Source: Auriscalpium vulgare
Taxonomy: Eukaryota; Basidiomycota; Agaricomycetes; Russulales; Auriscalpiaceae
NCBI GenBank assembly: GCA_019915015.1
Contig: JAHBBC010000021.1
Span: 1-64,000 of the forward strand
Length of the DNA: 64,000 nucleotides
Reading direction: 5' to 3'
The stretch's first letter is position 1; every line of letters begins with the position of its first letter. The position numbers and the translations under genes were made by a program. Below are positions 44,373-56,452 of the stretch, piece by piece. The notes beneath the pieces are model-generated. The model ran no database searches and was not told where the DNA came from. It was given only the letters and a program-made list of their open reading frames with translations.

Positions 44373-46622
44373 CTAAGGCTCTGGTGAATCTGCGCCCGCC
44401 TTTCCACCCTGTCGATAGGCGCCCCTCAGCGTCAGCACGCCGCCCTTCAACTGGGCGACCTGCTTGATCAGCGCAGTGAACTTCGTCTTCTCCTCGTCAT
44501 TGTGCAGGTACGGCGTGAAATGCAGTATGCAGTCGCGCGTGTTCGCCTGCGGAGTAGAGTGGAGCCAATCGAGGACCATCTGCGTCGTGAAGTAGATGGG
44601 GTTGCCGTCGGCGTCGAGCGCAGGCGGCGCAGCCTTGCGCTTCTTCTGCTTCGGCTGGCCAGCGTTAGGCGCCTCCGCGGTTTCGCCAGATGCGGGTACA
44701 GCTTCATCGTCGGCCTTCCGCTTGGTGCCGGATCGCTTGAGATGAGCACCAGCAGCGGTCGTCCCATTGCTAGGAGTGGCGCGGGACGAAGACGGTGAGC
44801 TGACGGCGCGGCTGTCCGCAGACGCCGTCGGAGGCACCGTAGTGACTTGTGCCAAAGGGCTGATGGCCCGCGCTCCAGACCCGAGGGGCTTCGGTTTGGG
44901 GGCATTGGGACTGGTGGCACGCTTCGCAACGATTGAGTGTCCGCCATGGTTCGCCGCGGGAGAGGCGGCGCGTGACGTAGGAGTAGATGTCGCGACAGGG
45001 CGCGCGGCTGGCGTTGCCGCCGTCTGAGCCGTCTGAGCAGACGGAGCTTGCGAGAGGGCGCGAGGAGGCTGTTTCACAGACATGTGGGGCTGCACAGCCG
45101 GACCATCCGCGATCACAGTCTCTTCCTCTTCTTCCTCCTCCTCCTGAATTGCCATATCTAAGATTGACTACCGACCCCAAAGGGCATGCCACGTACCGAG
45201 CTTGCATATGGATTGACCTCGTCGTCACTGTCATCATACTGATTGTCGTGCTTCTTGACAATTTTCTTTATTGCCTTGCCCGAGTTTGTTAGGCGCTCGA
45301 TCTCCTTTAAATCTTCATCTTCATCGGCGTCGATAGTCCCGTCGGTCTGCTTGTTAGCACTCATATATTCGCGCCGAATACGTTCCTGAGGCAAAATGTG
45401 ACGATACATATGTCGGCAAACGAGCACTACTCACCTCCATGTCCTTCTGGAGTTCCTCATCTGCCTCCGGTAGCAAGTCTGCCTGCTCCTCGTCATCCGC
45501 GAAGTCCTCTTCGTAAGGCACCTCGTCGAAATCGGCGTCAGCTCCAAGGTCTCGTCTTGATCGCCGGCCACCGTCTTCATCGTCATCCCCAAAGATACTG
45601 GAAGACCGCGCAACCGCGCGCAAGCGTCTCCCACCCGGGCCGTAGCTCTGACCAGAACCGTCTTCTGTCGTCTCTGCCTTAAGAATTGCACTGGTTGACG
45701 CGGACGGTGCTTGACCATTACGGTTGCGCAGTAGCCAGCGAGCAGGATCCTTGTTTTTCTCCCTCAATGCCATCTGTGCAGTCAACGCGATTAACGAGGA
45801 ACACATGCCCCTGTCTCCTCAAATCAGGCTACTCACCACAGACTCCGCCTCCTCCAAGTTTGGAATGCGGTAGTTCGGTCGCTTCTGGAACTTATACCAG
45901 CGATGAGCAGGCACAAACTTGAAAGTATTGTTGGAAGCAGGCATGAAGAATGCGTTTGTGTTCGCCCTCGCTGAGTCCTCCAGACGCCCAACCCACATCT
46001 CCATCCCCGTAGAGTCCTCCATAACCCAAGGATATCTCTCCTCCTTTCTAAGCTGCCGCAGCTCCTCTGGCTGGACGTGAATCTGTCGGGTTTTGTGTGT
46101 GAGTTTCTTCTTCCCACCTCCACCTGCCTTCCCTTGCCCACTTCCCGAGGCCATCGAATCTCCGTGGATCGGCTTGCCCTCCGCATCAACCATGACTATG
46201 CGGCCATCCATGCCGATAACGGGCTTGCCGTCAGGCCCAAGCATGGGACCAACGGCTTTGACCACCTCGCCTTCACCGGACTCCGCTGCGTAGGACTTGC
46301 CAAGATCCTTCCGATTGAGTTTAACAGGGCCTGTCCATTTGAGAATGTCGACAGGCTTGTGCGAGTCGAACTTCATTACATCGTACTTCCAACCATTGAG
46401 CGCCGACGAGACGAGTTTGAACTCTGTGTATGGGCCATCTGGTAGGGCCGAAGGCTCGACAGATGTTGCGGGGGACGGTTTAGCGGGGAGCGTGGGCTTC
46501 TGAGGTGAGGCTGAGCGAGATGGGTTGGATGCAGGACGTTTCTCTGGTAAAGGCTTCTTCTTCTGGTGGAAGATATTCTGCTGAGGTTTGCGCTTTTTAG
46601 ACGCGGCTTGGGCTGGAGGCAT
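44373..46622 (-). CDS. TFG1: TFIIF alpha subunit (RAP74/Tfg1)
   Basis: Four or more exons run from MPPAQAASKKRKPQQN at 46622 to the stop at 44373; the first is 45838-46622. The N-terminal dimerisation region is recognisable: YTEFKLVSSALNGWKYDVMKF, PVKLNRKD, then KTRQIHVQPEELRQLRKEERYPWVMED and FKFVPAHRWYKFQKRPNY. The middle is highly charged (DDDEDGGRRSRRD, EEDFADDEEQADLLPEADEE). The end has the winged-helix-like LDADGNPIYFTTQMVLDWLHS. TFIIF binds RNA polymerase II and helps initiation and elongation. The gene diverges from the coiled-coil gene by 262 bp. Confidence 0.9.
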
Positions 46623-46884
46623 GATAGACGTCGCAAGGGCAAGAAATGGCAAGTCGGGGAGAGATGGGGGAAGAGAATATGATAGCAATGTAAAGGGGTG
46701 TGGTGGTGGTTGCAGTTAGAGACTAGTGTGAGGGTCCATTGTTGTGCAAGCGGCGGCCTTGTGCAAGCCAGTGCGCGCGGCGTCGTGACTTGGAAATCCC
46801 GGCCCGGCGCGCCGCAGCCACTAGCGCCGCCCTCTCCCGGCTCTCAAGTCATAGATTCTTGCCTCTTCCCTCCAACTCGCCCTC

Positions 46885-49800
46885 ATGAGTCTCAACATGA
46901 ATGTCTCTGGCAACAAGCGTCTCTCACATAGCAATGGCTACTACAGCCCATCCGACCTGCCGCCCGCTCGCGTGCCAACCAATTCGACGACATCCTTACA
47001 CAAGGCTGCAGGACGTTCGCAGCCTGCGCCCTCTTTCTTCACCCAGAGCTCGGGCTTCATAGAGAACTCACAAGACCTTCTTGTGAGACGCAACTTTGCT
47101 CCGCATCGCCTGGTGGATGCACCACCCCGGCAGGCCGCAGACGACAATCGTCCCTCTCCCACTCTGCGGCGAGCGAGCTCACCCATGGCTCAAAATCATT
47201 CCTACAGCGACTCTCACCCAGAACCTAAACCTGCATTGCCTTTGCGACTCACAGGTGACGGTCTCTCTGAGCATACAGCTCCTCTAGCTCACAATTGCGT
47301 CGAAGAATATCACTCTAAAGACATCCGCACGCCTTTATCAAGTTATCGCCCCAGCGATGCTCGCTCGGTAGCAAGCAGCGACGCTGACATTGGCTTGAAT
47401 TTCCAAGGAAATGAAGATGAGACGACCGCACGTGTTTTGAGGAGCTTTGAAGACCTCAAGCGCGCGAAAAAGGAAATTGAGAAGCAGGTGCGCGTATCAC
47501 TTCATGTCGGGGCTACATACGATGCTTATATGCGCATTCAGAGGGAAGAAAATGCGCACCTGATAGCACAAGTTGCTGTCGCACGAAGCGAGAAGGCAGA
47601 AGCAATCACCCGTTTAAATCGTCTAAAGGACGCAACTGTCAAAGCCAGCGATGTTCACTCAAAAAGGTCGGTGATGACCTTCTCACATCCAGAAAAGCAT
47701 AAGGGGAATTAACATCATCGTAGCCTTGCAGTGATGAGAAGTACAGTCGACGCTCTGAAAGCGCAATCTCAAGAAGTCTTTGCTTTTGCTTCGAACGCTC
47801 AGTCGACTATGCCCGAAGTTGATGGTATGCGACAGATAGTCAAAGAAAGCACTCAGAGTACGTTGTTTTGTTCCGATTGGTTCCTTTCTCTGACCGTTGC
47901 TCAGAGCTTGAACTTCTGCTGAGCGAGGATGGCCCTCTAGCAAGAGCCGCCGAAGCTCGACAGATAATGACCGATTTACAGACAGAGTGTGCGAAGAGTA
48001 TGGCTACTCGCACTCATCGTCAAATGCTACTGCTAACGTTCCCTAGCCCGCCAAGCCAATGACTTGCTTCGGGATAAGCTGACAGACCTCACATCTCAAC
48101 TGGTTGAAGCTCGAGACCGCGTTCGCGACGTGGAAGGGAGCCATGCCGATCAAACAAACACACTTAGGGTCGCAGTTGCTGACTTGTCTAGTGCCAGTGA
48201 GTAAAAAATTAGATCATAGCGCGACCAGTCTCCTCATGCATCCATAGATTCAACCATCGTCGCGCAGAATACTGAGCTGAAGAGGGTTCAGAGCGAGCTT
48301 GCAAACTCTCTCATAGCAGGTCTCCGTCTTGAAGACAAGTGCAAGACTTTAGAGGCGGGGTAGGTGGCTATATGCGCCTTCGCACGGTGTATTCTGACTT
48401 ATCACTTCCCAGACTACATGCATTAGAAGTCGACGCTGGCGAGAAACACACAGCTCTGAAGCAAGTCCAGGAGCTGCAACAAAAGTGCGCGTTTTTCTCC
48501 CGACCAAGACCATAATCATAATCCCTGAGCCCTCATCGTGCTATTCAGGAACGCTGAACTTACTTCTCTTGTCGACGAGAAGGAGACTCGTCTAGTCGCA
48601 TTGCTTAGTATGAAGACCGAGTTTGTTCAATCTTATTGGCTGTAATGGCCTCAGACCCTCAGACCCTCATCCAATTCCCCTGTGACAGAATTCTCTCGCA
48701 AATGTCTTCATCCAACGAGCAACATTCTGAAATTGGGGCTTTACGCAAGGCTCTAGCTGATCAGACGAGCATCGGTGAAGGTCATCAGTCGAAGTAGGTG
48801 CGTCTGCATCCTGACGATGTGTATCTGACTCCGTCGGCAGGTGCATGGTCCTCGAATCCGACTTGCAATCGAGTCAGAACACGATCCGAAGCCTTGAGAC
48901 CGAGTTAGCAGCTACTGCGGGCCGCGAGCAAGCAAATCTCGATCTCATCAATCACCTTACCGCCGAAAAGACAGGCAGCCTCCAACAGGTGGCCACTCTT
49001 CAGGTTGCCCTCAAGGAGGCCGTGGATAATGGCATGCTACACAAAGACAGGTCGGCTCTCATCCGGCTTATTCCTTCATGACTCCGATCGTTGTTCCTGT
49101 AGAGAACAGCAAGCGCAGATGCGCTCCCAAGCACTGCAAGAGCGTTTTGACGACCAAGCGGCGACCTTGAAACTTATCAGAGAATCGCACGGCGATATGC
49201 AGGTATAAAGTTTTGGCTCTTCCTTCCAACTGTTCCTCATGATTAGCTAGGAACGCCTGATCAATGCAGAAAGAGCCTTCGCTGTATGTGTCTTCGTCAG
49301 TCTACGGGGTCAGACACAGTTTGACCGTATGGCTATTTAGACAAACTTGGAGGCCGAAACGGGAAAGCTGCAGAGGGACCTCGTTGTTTTACAGGAACAG
49401 CACTCATCCTTGCAGAGCCGCTTCGAAGAGGCGAAAGGACGGATCCAGCGTGAGCAAGACTTGCTTGCCAAGATTCAGGTCGACTGCGAAGAGCGTCTCA
49501 AATCGGAGCGAGACAGTGCACAAGCCAACCTTCTTCACGCGCAGGAAAGAATGCTTCAGACTGAGCACGCTCACACAATTTCACACAAAGAGTGCGAAGA
49601 GCTGCGAGAACGGCTCTCACAGGCGCACGAGGACAAGCATACGATACAGACGCAGCTTGATGCCAGCAAAGCGGTGGCTTCCCGACGCGAGGTGGATATC
49701 AACGGACTTACAACCCGGATTCGTGCGCTCGAGGCAGAGAACGCCCATCTGACTGAGCCCGGGAAGTCCATCAGCGAGCGGTACAAGATCAATACCTTGG

Positions 49801-50862
49801 TGCGTGGTCGAGGCTGGCATCGTTCGCATGTATCTGAAATGACGTCGTCAGACCGACGAGGAGAAAACTTTTGTAGACGCGTTGCACGAGGATCTGCAAT
49901 CGACCCACAAGAAAGAGCTCGCAGAGAAACAAAATGAGCTCAGACGTGTGAGTTGGCGATTTCCTGACCTGCTATCGGAGTCTTTATTGGTTGCAGAGGG
50001 GCAACACAATCACGGGCCTTGAAAAAAAGGTCACGCTTTTGGAGAAGAATCTTGCTCGCCACCTGAAAACGGAGGCTCAGGTAAACGAGAACTTGGTCGA
50101 CTTTCATAGCGCATACATGTTGAAGCTTGTTGACAGAAGCCTGTGGCCAAATCGGAAGGGCAATCGATCATCAATTTGGCTCGCTATGCCAACTCTAGTA
50201 TACCGCCTACCTCTCCCCCGCGGCTCTCCCAGGCTCCGGATAGCGACGAAGCAGTAGGAGTGTCTATTTGTACCGCCGTGTCTAACCGTCTTATGCTGCG
50301 CCAGTCGCCCAATGATGCAGCATCCACACGCACCCGCGCAGCTCCCAGTCGCTCGACAGCCATCTTCGTCGCCGCTGCGGTATCCGCCGGAGAAACCCAA
50401 GCCAAGTACACGAGCCCTCCACCGGCTCCCGCCCTCCCGCCCCCCTCTCCCGTCAAGTGGACTGGCCGGGGGACCTTCGCCAGGCTTGCAACCAACGATT
50501 CTGACGAGATCGCCGACTTCGAAGATCCAACAGCCGGTCCCTCTCTCCACAGCTTGGGCAAGCACAATCGTCCAGTCGCTCTCAACACCGTGGCCCAGGC
50601 CGAAGGAGCGGACAGCATTGAAGAAGTGGAGGAAGAGCGACCTGCGAGGCGTCTGGTATGTGGTCGTCGGATGGGCGTTTGAGCTGGCATGACACGGATT
50701 CGGGTTATAGAAAGCAAGCAAGAAGCCAGATGCTCGGTCGGTCGATGCCAAAAAGGTCAGTGCTGGCGGACTCGTCGTAGGCACTGACGGGACCGGCCCC
50801 AATAGGTGGTCATTGATCAGAGTACCGTCAAACCTCGCCGCCCCCGCCGCAATGCCAAGTAG
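46885..50862 (+). CDS. Multi-exon coiled-coil protein of unknown function
   Basis: The first exon starts MSLNMNVSGNKRLSHSNGYY and runs about 780 nt. At least ten short exons follow, each coding uninterrupted heptad-like helix: ARQANDLLRDKLTDLTSQLVEARDR, NTELKRVQSELANSL, HALEVDAGEKHTALKQVQELQQK, ESDLQSSQNTIRSLETELAA. A longer exon (about 49342-49800) has TNLEAETGKLQRDLVVLQEQHSSLQ. The last exon (50806-50862) gives the basic end VVIDQSTVKPRRPRRNAK. The N-terminal 200 residues are Ser/Pro-rich and likely disordered, and a Pro-rich linker precedes the basic tail. The layout suggests a structural or chromatin/cytoskeletal protein. I do not recognise the family, and the exon borders are partly approximate. 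Confidence 0.6.
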
Positions 50863-51084
50863 ATCTCTGGCTGTTCTCCGTCTGAGTGCCCTCTTTGTGA
50901 CTGGACCTGCCTCTTCTGTGAATCGCACTGTTGCCTGTTGTCCTGGAGCTTCCATGCCGTGGCCCATGTTTCGCCCGCACTTTGTAACATATAGTGTACA
51001 ATGTCAATCATCGAAGATATTTGCCACGCGACGACGCGAGCATCGAGAGCAGTATCCGTACATTGCTACAGGACGATCAAAATG

Positions 51085-51592
51085 CTACAGTATTACTCCG
51101 CCATCCTCGTCCATCGCATCTTCTGTGGAAGCAAAGACAGAACCCGCTGGATGTGGCGCAGATGGGCCCTGGTGCAGCTCATAGTGCCCGCTAGACCCGA
51201 TGATGCCTTTGTCAACCAGTGCAAGATTGAGCATGCTGATGCGCTCCTCTTGAGATGCACTGACAGCGTGATCGTCAGCGGTTCTGCGACGACTAGACCG
51301 CAATGCATCCTCGACTGACATGGTGCTGTCGTTCTCTTCGAACGCCTGTACGAGGTCCGGATCCGACTGCGCAGCTTCGCCTTGTACATATTGCCGCAGC
51401 TCGTTCTGAGTTTTACGGAGGTGCTGCAGCGAATTCTGCAGCCGGGCAATCTCTAGATGTACGCTGCGTCACCCTCAAATGCTAGCGCTCAAGAGACGGT
51501 GGTAAGACCGAACCATCAGTGATGACTGGGACGTCGAGCTTCATGACTTCCGCAAGCGTGAATGGCTGAGGGTAACGAGGGCGGTAATCCAT
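51085..51592 (-). CDS. Small coiled-coil protein of unknown function
   Basis: Three exons, starting MDYRPRYPQPFTLAEVMKLD at 51592 and ending DEDGGVIL at 51085, give about 128 residues with both junctions in frame. A helix-turn-helix pair of likely coiled-coil helices is visible: DEIARLQNSLQHLRKTQNELRQY, then DPDLVQAFEENDSTIASQEERISMLNLALVDKGI. The C-terminal third is acidic and likely disordered. There is no signal peptide or membrane span. The order of two short amphipathic helices resembles small cofactor or chaperone-like proteins, but I cannot name it. Confidence 0.6.
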
Positions 51593-51835
51593 GATATTCT
51601 GCAAGTTGAACGAGTGATGGGAGGAAGGAGGTGACCGCAAGTGAGTGACGCGGCGTCCGAATGTTAGTAAGCTACGACTCGAGTAACTGAAACTTGAAGT
51701 CCTCAAGATTGACATACGTGCATGTACAGCGTGATGGTAAAAGGTACAATGGACCCATAGTAATGGATATCATCTACGGTGGATTATAAGGTAAATTGAT
51801 GCAAACTAGACGCCAAGCCTGACCAGGGAGCAAGG

Positions 51836-54198
51836 TCAGTTTCGAACACGCGGAATGCAGCCACCACCCACGTACTTCCGTTTACTCTGTTCATACACCA
51901 CATATGATATAGAGACAGCCGGAATAACCTTGAATCACAGACGAGACGTCATCAGTTTCGTCGAGCATTAAAATACTCAACGCTTACCTTAGCAAGGGTA
52001 GGTATGAGTCCGCGGTAGAACCCACGCCATCCCTCTCGCTCATACGTCTTGATGGCTACGTCCCGAATGCCGGTGTAACGCTGCGGATGCCCTGAAGATC
52101 CTGAGGCCTGCAATCGCGTCCGCACAAGGTTGAGAGGGTAGACACTTGTCGCTCCAACGCTCCCTGAGACGCTGCCGAAAGCCAGCAAGGCGAGCACACC
52201 AGGTTCGTCTTTGCCAGTAGAGCGCAGGTAGGCGAGCTTGAGAGCCTCGAATGTGCTCATGTCGATGGCGGAGTACCTGCAATGATGCCCCATCCGTAAG
52301 CATGATCAAGGACAAGCTGAGGTTTGCCTTACGGAAATACACCCAATAACCCCGCCTGTCAAACAAGATTAGACCAGGTGCAGTTAGCCACAAAAATCAA
52401 AACGCACCCCAAGACCGCGATAGTATGCTCTGAGCCCGCCGAGAGCCCATAATCGCTGCGCTGCGTTCACTAGTGAACGCCGGGGCTCACCCGCACTGCT
52501 CATCATTTGAGTCTAAACAATGCTATGGTCAGAATCTGGTCATGACAGTGGTTGCCGGCGTATGCGGACCTTCAGGGTCTCAATGGGGTATATGCCTGAG
52601 TCGCGAATTTAATGGCCAATTTGAAATTGGGGTATACTGTAATAGACGCACTGAGCTGAGCCGTGATGCCACCTAGGCCGCCGGACATAAAACGACTGGT
52701 CCCACTGATCTCTCGTGGGTCCTCTACGTGATCTACATACTGTGCAAACATCCGTTTCTTATGAACAGTGTCCCGGTCAGTGACGTATGAACGTGGCTTG
52801 GATTAGAGCTCTGCTAACCGAGGACTCGTATGTCATGAACTTGATCGCGGATTCAGGCAAGATCTTGGCGACGGAGAGACCATTTCCGACCCAGAAGGCA
52901 GCCACTCCGCCCTCTGCGTAGATTTTGGCAATGGCAGAGCCAATAGCTTTCAGCCCCCGGGTGTAAACTTGTGGCTGCAGTGCATTTCCCCCGAGGTCTG
53001 GCGGTCGGGTGATGAGAAATATCTTGAGACGGTCGAACGGTGCCGTGCACGTCCGCGATACTACGACGAGCAAATATCATTGAGTACATTCAACATGGCA
53101 GCGCAACGAAGGGACTCGCCTGCTCCTGCGACACCTCCCGCTGCCAAAAATTTGATAGCCATGTGGCCGTCCAACCAGTGATGTTCCTCGGGTGTCTCGA
53201 AGTCATCGTCGAATCCATCCTCGTCATCGACCTCTAGTACCTTGGCATGCTCTCCGGATGGTGCGGACAGAGGGCGGTACATGATGTTATTTGGAGGTTT
53301 GTCCTCGGCACTCAAACTGACGTCCCCTAGTGCAAGGTTAGTCCATAGCGCACTTGACACAACGCTCAGTGCCGACCTTCCATAGTGACGCGAGCAGCCC
53401 CCCGCCCGTCATCGCCGAGGAACTTTCGCACCTCGTAAAATTGGTATATCTCGACCGTCGAGACCTTTCTAGGCAAAAGAAGCAAGAAGTCGCGGAACTC
53501 TGCGAAGCTGATTGAATGGGAATGAGGAGATGCGGTGAGATACGTCATGAAGTCGGATAAAGTGGATGGTGATAATGTTATGCCTTGGGATGTAAGAGTG
53601 AGTTGTACCGCAGGCGGTGGGGAAACGGCGGAGACATTACCTGCTTTCTGGAGAGCCACAGCAAGCTCCTCCGCGTCTAGATGGCCATTATTGTCGAGAT
53701 CGAGCTCGTCGTGGAACGTATGCCATAGTTCTGCGCACAGCCCTGAGCACGCATCCAGCTCTCCAACAGGAAGAGAGGGCACACACCAACTTCCTTCGAT
53801 TCAGCGTACTTGACAAAGTCCTTCCAGCTTATGCGACCGGAAGGTTCTTTCGACGGACAGCTACCCGCCAGCTCGCGCTCGTACTCCCTCCGAATCTTGC
53901 GTGCTCGCTCCGGTGTCAGGGAGAGGGAGGTATTATGCCTGGACGCTATCGCGGTGACAACGTCGTCTGCGTCGGCGGGGGTCTGGTCCACCGGGGGCAA
54001 CCTGTGCCAGAGTGTTCGGAGGCGCTGTTTGCGGCTCTCCCGCCCCTCCGCCTCCCGGAACTCGACGAGATTCCTGGGTAGCGGATGGAACGACGCACGG
54101 GCGTCGGAGCGGAGACGTGGGATGAAGGGGCGTTCTTGGGCGCCGGAAACGCTACCGTCGAATATGTCGCGTTTGCGGGGGCCATGTTCGTCGGCCAT
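51836..54198 (-). CDS. SAL1: Calcium-regulated mitochondrial ATP-Mg/Pi carrier
   Basis: About ten exons run from MADEHGPRKRDIFDGS at 54198 to the stop at 51836. The N-terminal part has EF-hand motifs, one canonical (DLDNNGHLDAEEL) and others degenerate (PSGRISWKDFV, HSISFAEFRDFLLLLP). The C-terminal part has three mitochondrial carrier repeats: FLAAGGVAGAVSRTCTAPFDRLKIFL, FMSGGLGGITAQLSGIYPIETLKTQ and FGSVSGSVGATSVYPLNLVRTRLQ. These are the P-x-D/E-x-x-K/R repeat signatures. Such proteins (SCaMC, yeast Sal1) exchange ATP-Mg for phosphate across the inner membrane when cytosolic calcium rises. The last exon ends VVYEQSKRKYVGGG. An early exon pair bridges into ELWHTFHDELD in frame. Confidence 0.92.
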
Positions 54199-54393
54199 GC
54201 GAATGGTAAAATGAAGGATGCAGGAGATGGTAGGGTGTGTTTCTAACTTGACATGGTAGCGGCACTGGCGAGGCTGATGTGCTCGATGGAGTACTTGCGC
54301 GCCAACTGTTCACGCGTCACGTGCATATCACCGGGCTAATAGCAATACACTCGATAAAGATACAAAAATGTTTGTGTCTGCTAAATCTCTTCT

Positions 54394-55486
54394 TCAGACA
54401 CCGGACCTACGGAAGGGCCACAAAAGCACATGCCCGACCTTAGCCATGCCTCCCCAGAGCACAGCGGAGCACGACCGGCTGCGATTCTTCTTCAGGGCGG
54501 CGGCTGGAATAAAGTGCATCGGCAGTCCCTGCTGACGATTAAAGCCGAGTTCCTTCTGCTCGTCCTCCTTCTGAGGACGATCCCACTCAGCTTGCCACGG
54601 TCCAGGAAGGTACCACGAGGATTTGTCGCCAGCACTCGAGGCCACAGCAGTCTTATGGTCCGATCCCATGGACACAGACCGAACGCTGGGATGCGCGGTG
54701 ACTGAGGTAGGCGCATGCATGCTCGCGACAGTGCTCGCCTTACTACGCAGATCTTGCGAAGAGTCCTTCATGTACACTGAGGGAGGATCGGGATAGATCT
54801 GCGGAGGCCAGGTCAAAAGGTGCAGCGAGAGGATAAAGGTTCTGTAGTCACCATGCGATATGGGAGCGACGGCCTAGCTTCGACTGCGTTAGGAGTGGTA
54901 AATGACTTTGGACGACTCGCAGACGGGAGAGGAGGTGTCGGCGGTCGATAGGGCTGGGTTCTGGGTTAATGAAAATACGATCCTCGGTGACCGGGAGGCT
55001 CACCATGGAGCCCTTGCGCGACAATTGGGAACGAGAAGACTTCGCATAGGGATCGTTCAAGAACTGGACCTGCTCTTGCACATCAGTGATACAATTGCTG
55101 GCCAATCACGTCTGAATGACCTCACAGTAGTCGGCGAAGAGACTGTCTCTCTCATTTGCTCCGGCAAGCTCCCGGCACCAGTCTGGGCAACCGACTCGGA
55201 GTCAGTGGATCTGAAGGCGCGGTCCAGCGCTTGCCGCCAGTCTTGCGGAAGCTGCGGTGCATCAGTCGAAAGCAATGATGTGGTAACATGGACTGCGCAC
55301 CGGTGGCATGTCGTCCTGCGTCGAGCCACTCAAGGACATCCTTCCTTCAGCCTCCGAAGGAGGATCCAGCACACCAGCCGAGACAGGCGGGGAGGGTATA
55401 AACTGAGGCACGGGTTTACGCCATCCGGGTCCCTTCGAAGTGGAAGGGGTAGTCGGGGTAGTCGGGACGGGGGTGGGGACGAACAT
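54394..55486 (-). CDS. Unrecognised Ser/Pro-rich protein
   Basis: The start is MFVPTPVPTTPTTPSTSKGPG at 55486. At least three exons continue in frame through LPQDWRQALDRAFRS, VQFLNDPYAKSSRSQLSRKGS and then a last exon ending in LWGGMAKVGHVLLWPFRRSGV at 54394. The join near 54850 was not resolved. Most of the product is low-complexity Ser/Thr/Pro and likely disordered. One hydrophobic, basic-flanked segment close to the C-terminus could be a membrane anchor. I do not recognise a domain. It could also be two gene fragments. Expression data would be needed to trust the model. Confidence 0.4.
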
Positions 55487-56452
55487 GTGTATCGACGCAG
55501 ATTCAATTGCGCTCGAGAAGAAAGAGGAGCTCAGCGCAGACCAGAGATTATATATTCCACAGCGAGACTCAAAGCGGTGTGAGAAAGGGTGTGGCACAAA
55601 GCACAATGGAGGCGTGTGTGGCCGGCCGCAAGTGACTGGTGGGCAAGCATGCGGCCTCCTGCCAGGGCACGAGGAGTCTTCGGCTGTGCGTCCCGCAAGT
55701 CAAACATAGCGGCGAGGAGAACGCAAGGTCAAGGCATGGCCCCTGGCTGACACGGCTGCACGCCACTGAGCGAGTCAGCTGGCCTGCAAGAGCGCAAACC
55801 AGACTCGTTGAACAAGCGGACAAAGCCTGTTTGGCACGTTGCACGAATGTCAAAGACATTCGAGACGCCTCGGAACTTGAGCGCTTGAGCCTGCGGCCGA
55901 AGGGCCACTCAAACGTTGATGCACGTCGTTGATGTTGAGAACGTACCCGCGTTTGCGCGGCCGCGCGGTATTCCCGCCGGCCAACTTTCCGTCAAACGGC
56001 AAACCTCCCCACCTGTTACCATGTATACAGCCGCGCCGCCGCGGCCCGCCAGAACCATAACATAGCAGTACTCCGTCGGGCGAGTGCGATCCGTCGGGCG
56101 CATACATGACCTGCGGTGAAAACCTTACGGAACTGTTCACTCACTCACGCACATCAGAAGAATCGTCACGATGGCTAGGGTCAGTCATTATTCGCGTACT
56201 GTAGATGTGTATGTAGATATAGGTGATGCAATGGGCGAGAAGGAATGATATATGCCTACGGTGAATCAGTAGTGGGGAATCGGCTTGTGTGAGCAAGCAT
56301 GTGTAGTAACTCTACGCGCACCACGTCATAACAGATGCAAGAACTGGACTGGTCAGTGCTGGGCCCAACGCCCCGTGGAGTGAAAACAAAGCAAATAAAT
56401 AACCCAAAATGTCGACCTAAATGACCAGCCCAACTGCGCGAACGCGATGACT
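55487..56452. other. 966-bp intergenic region
   Basis: It lies upstream of the unrecognised minus-strand gene and downstream of TVP38. I find no convincing gene, RNA or repeat. A 12-bp palindrome, GCGCGGCCGCGC, occurs at 55955-55966 within a GC-rich stretch. The region should hold a promoter and the TVP38 3' end. Confidence 0.4.

Noticed and set aside
55850..56140. Minus-strand open frame of 96 codons in the 966-bp spacer
   Set aside because: The composition is Gly/Arg-rich from GC-rich DNA, no domain or splice partner was found, and palindromic GC tracts explain the lack of stops.
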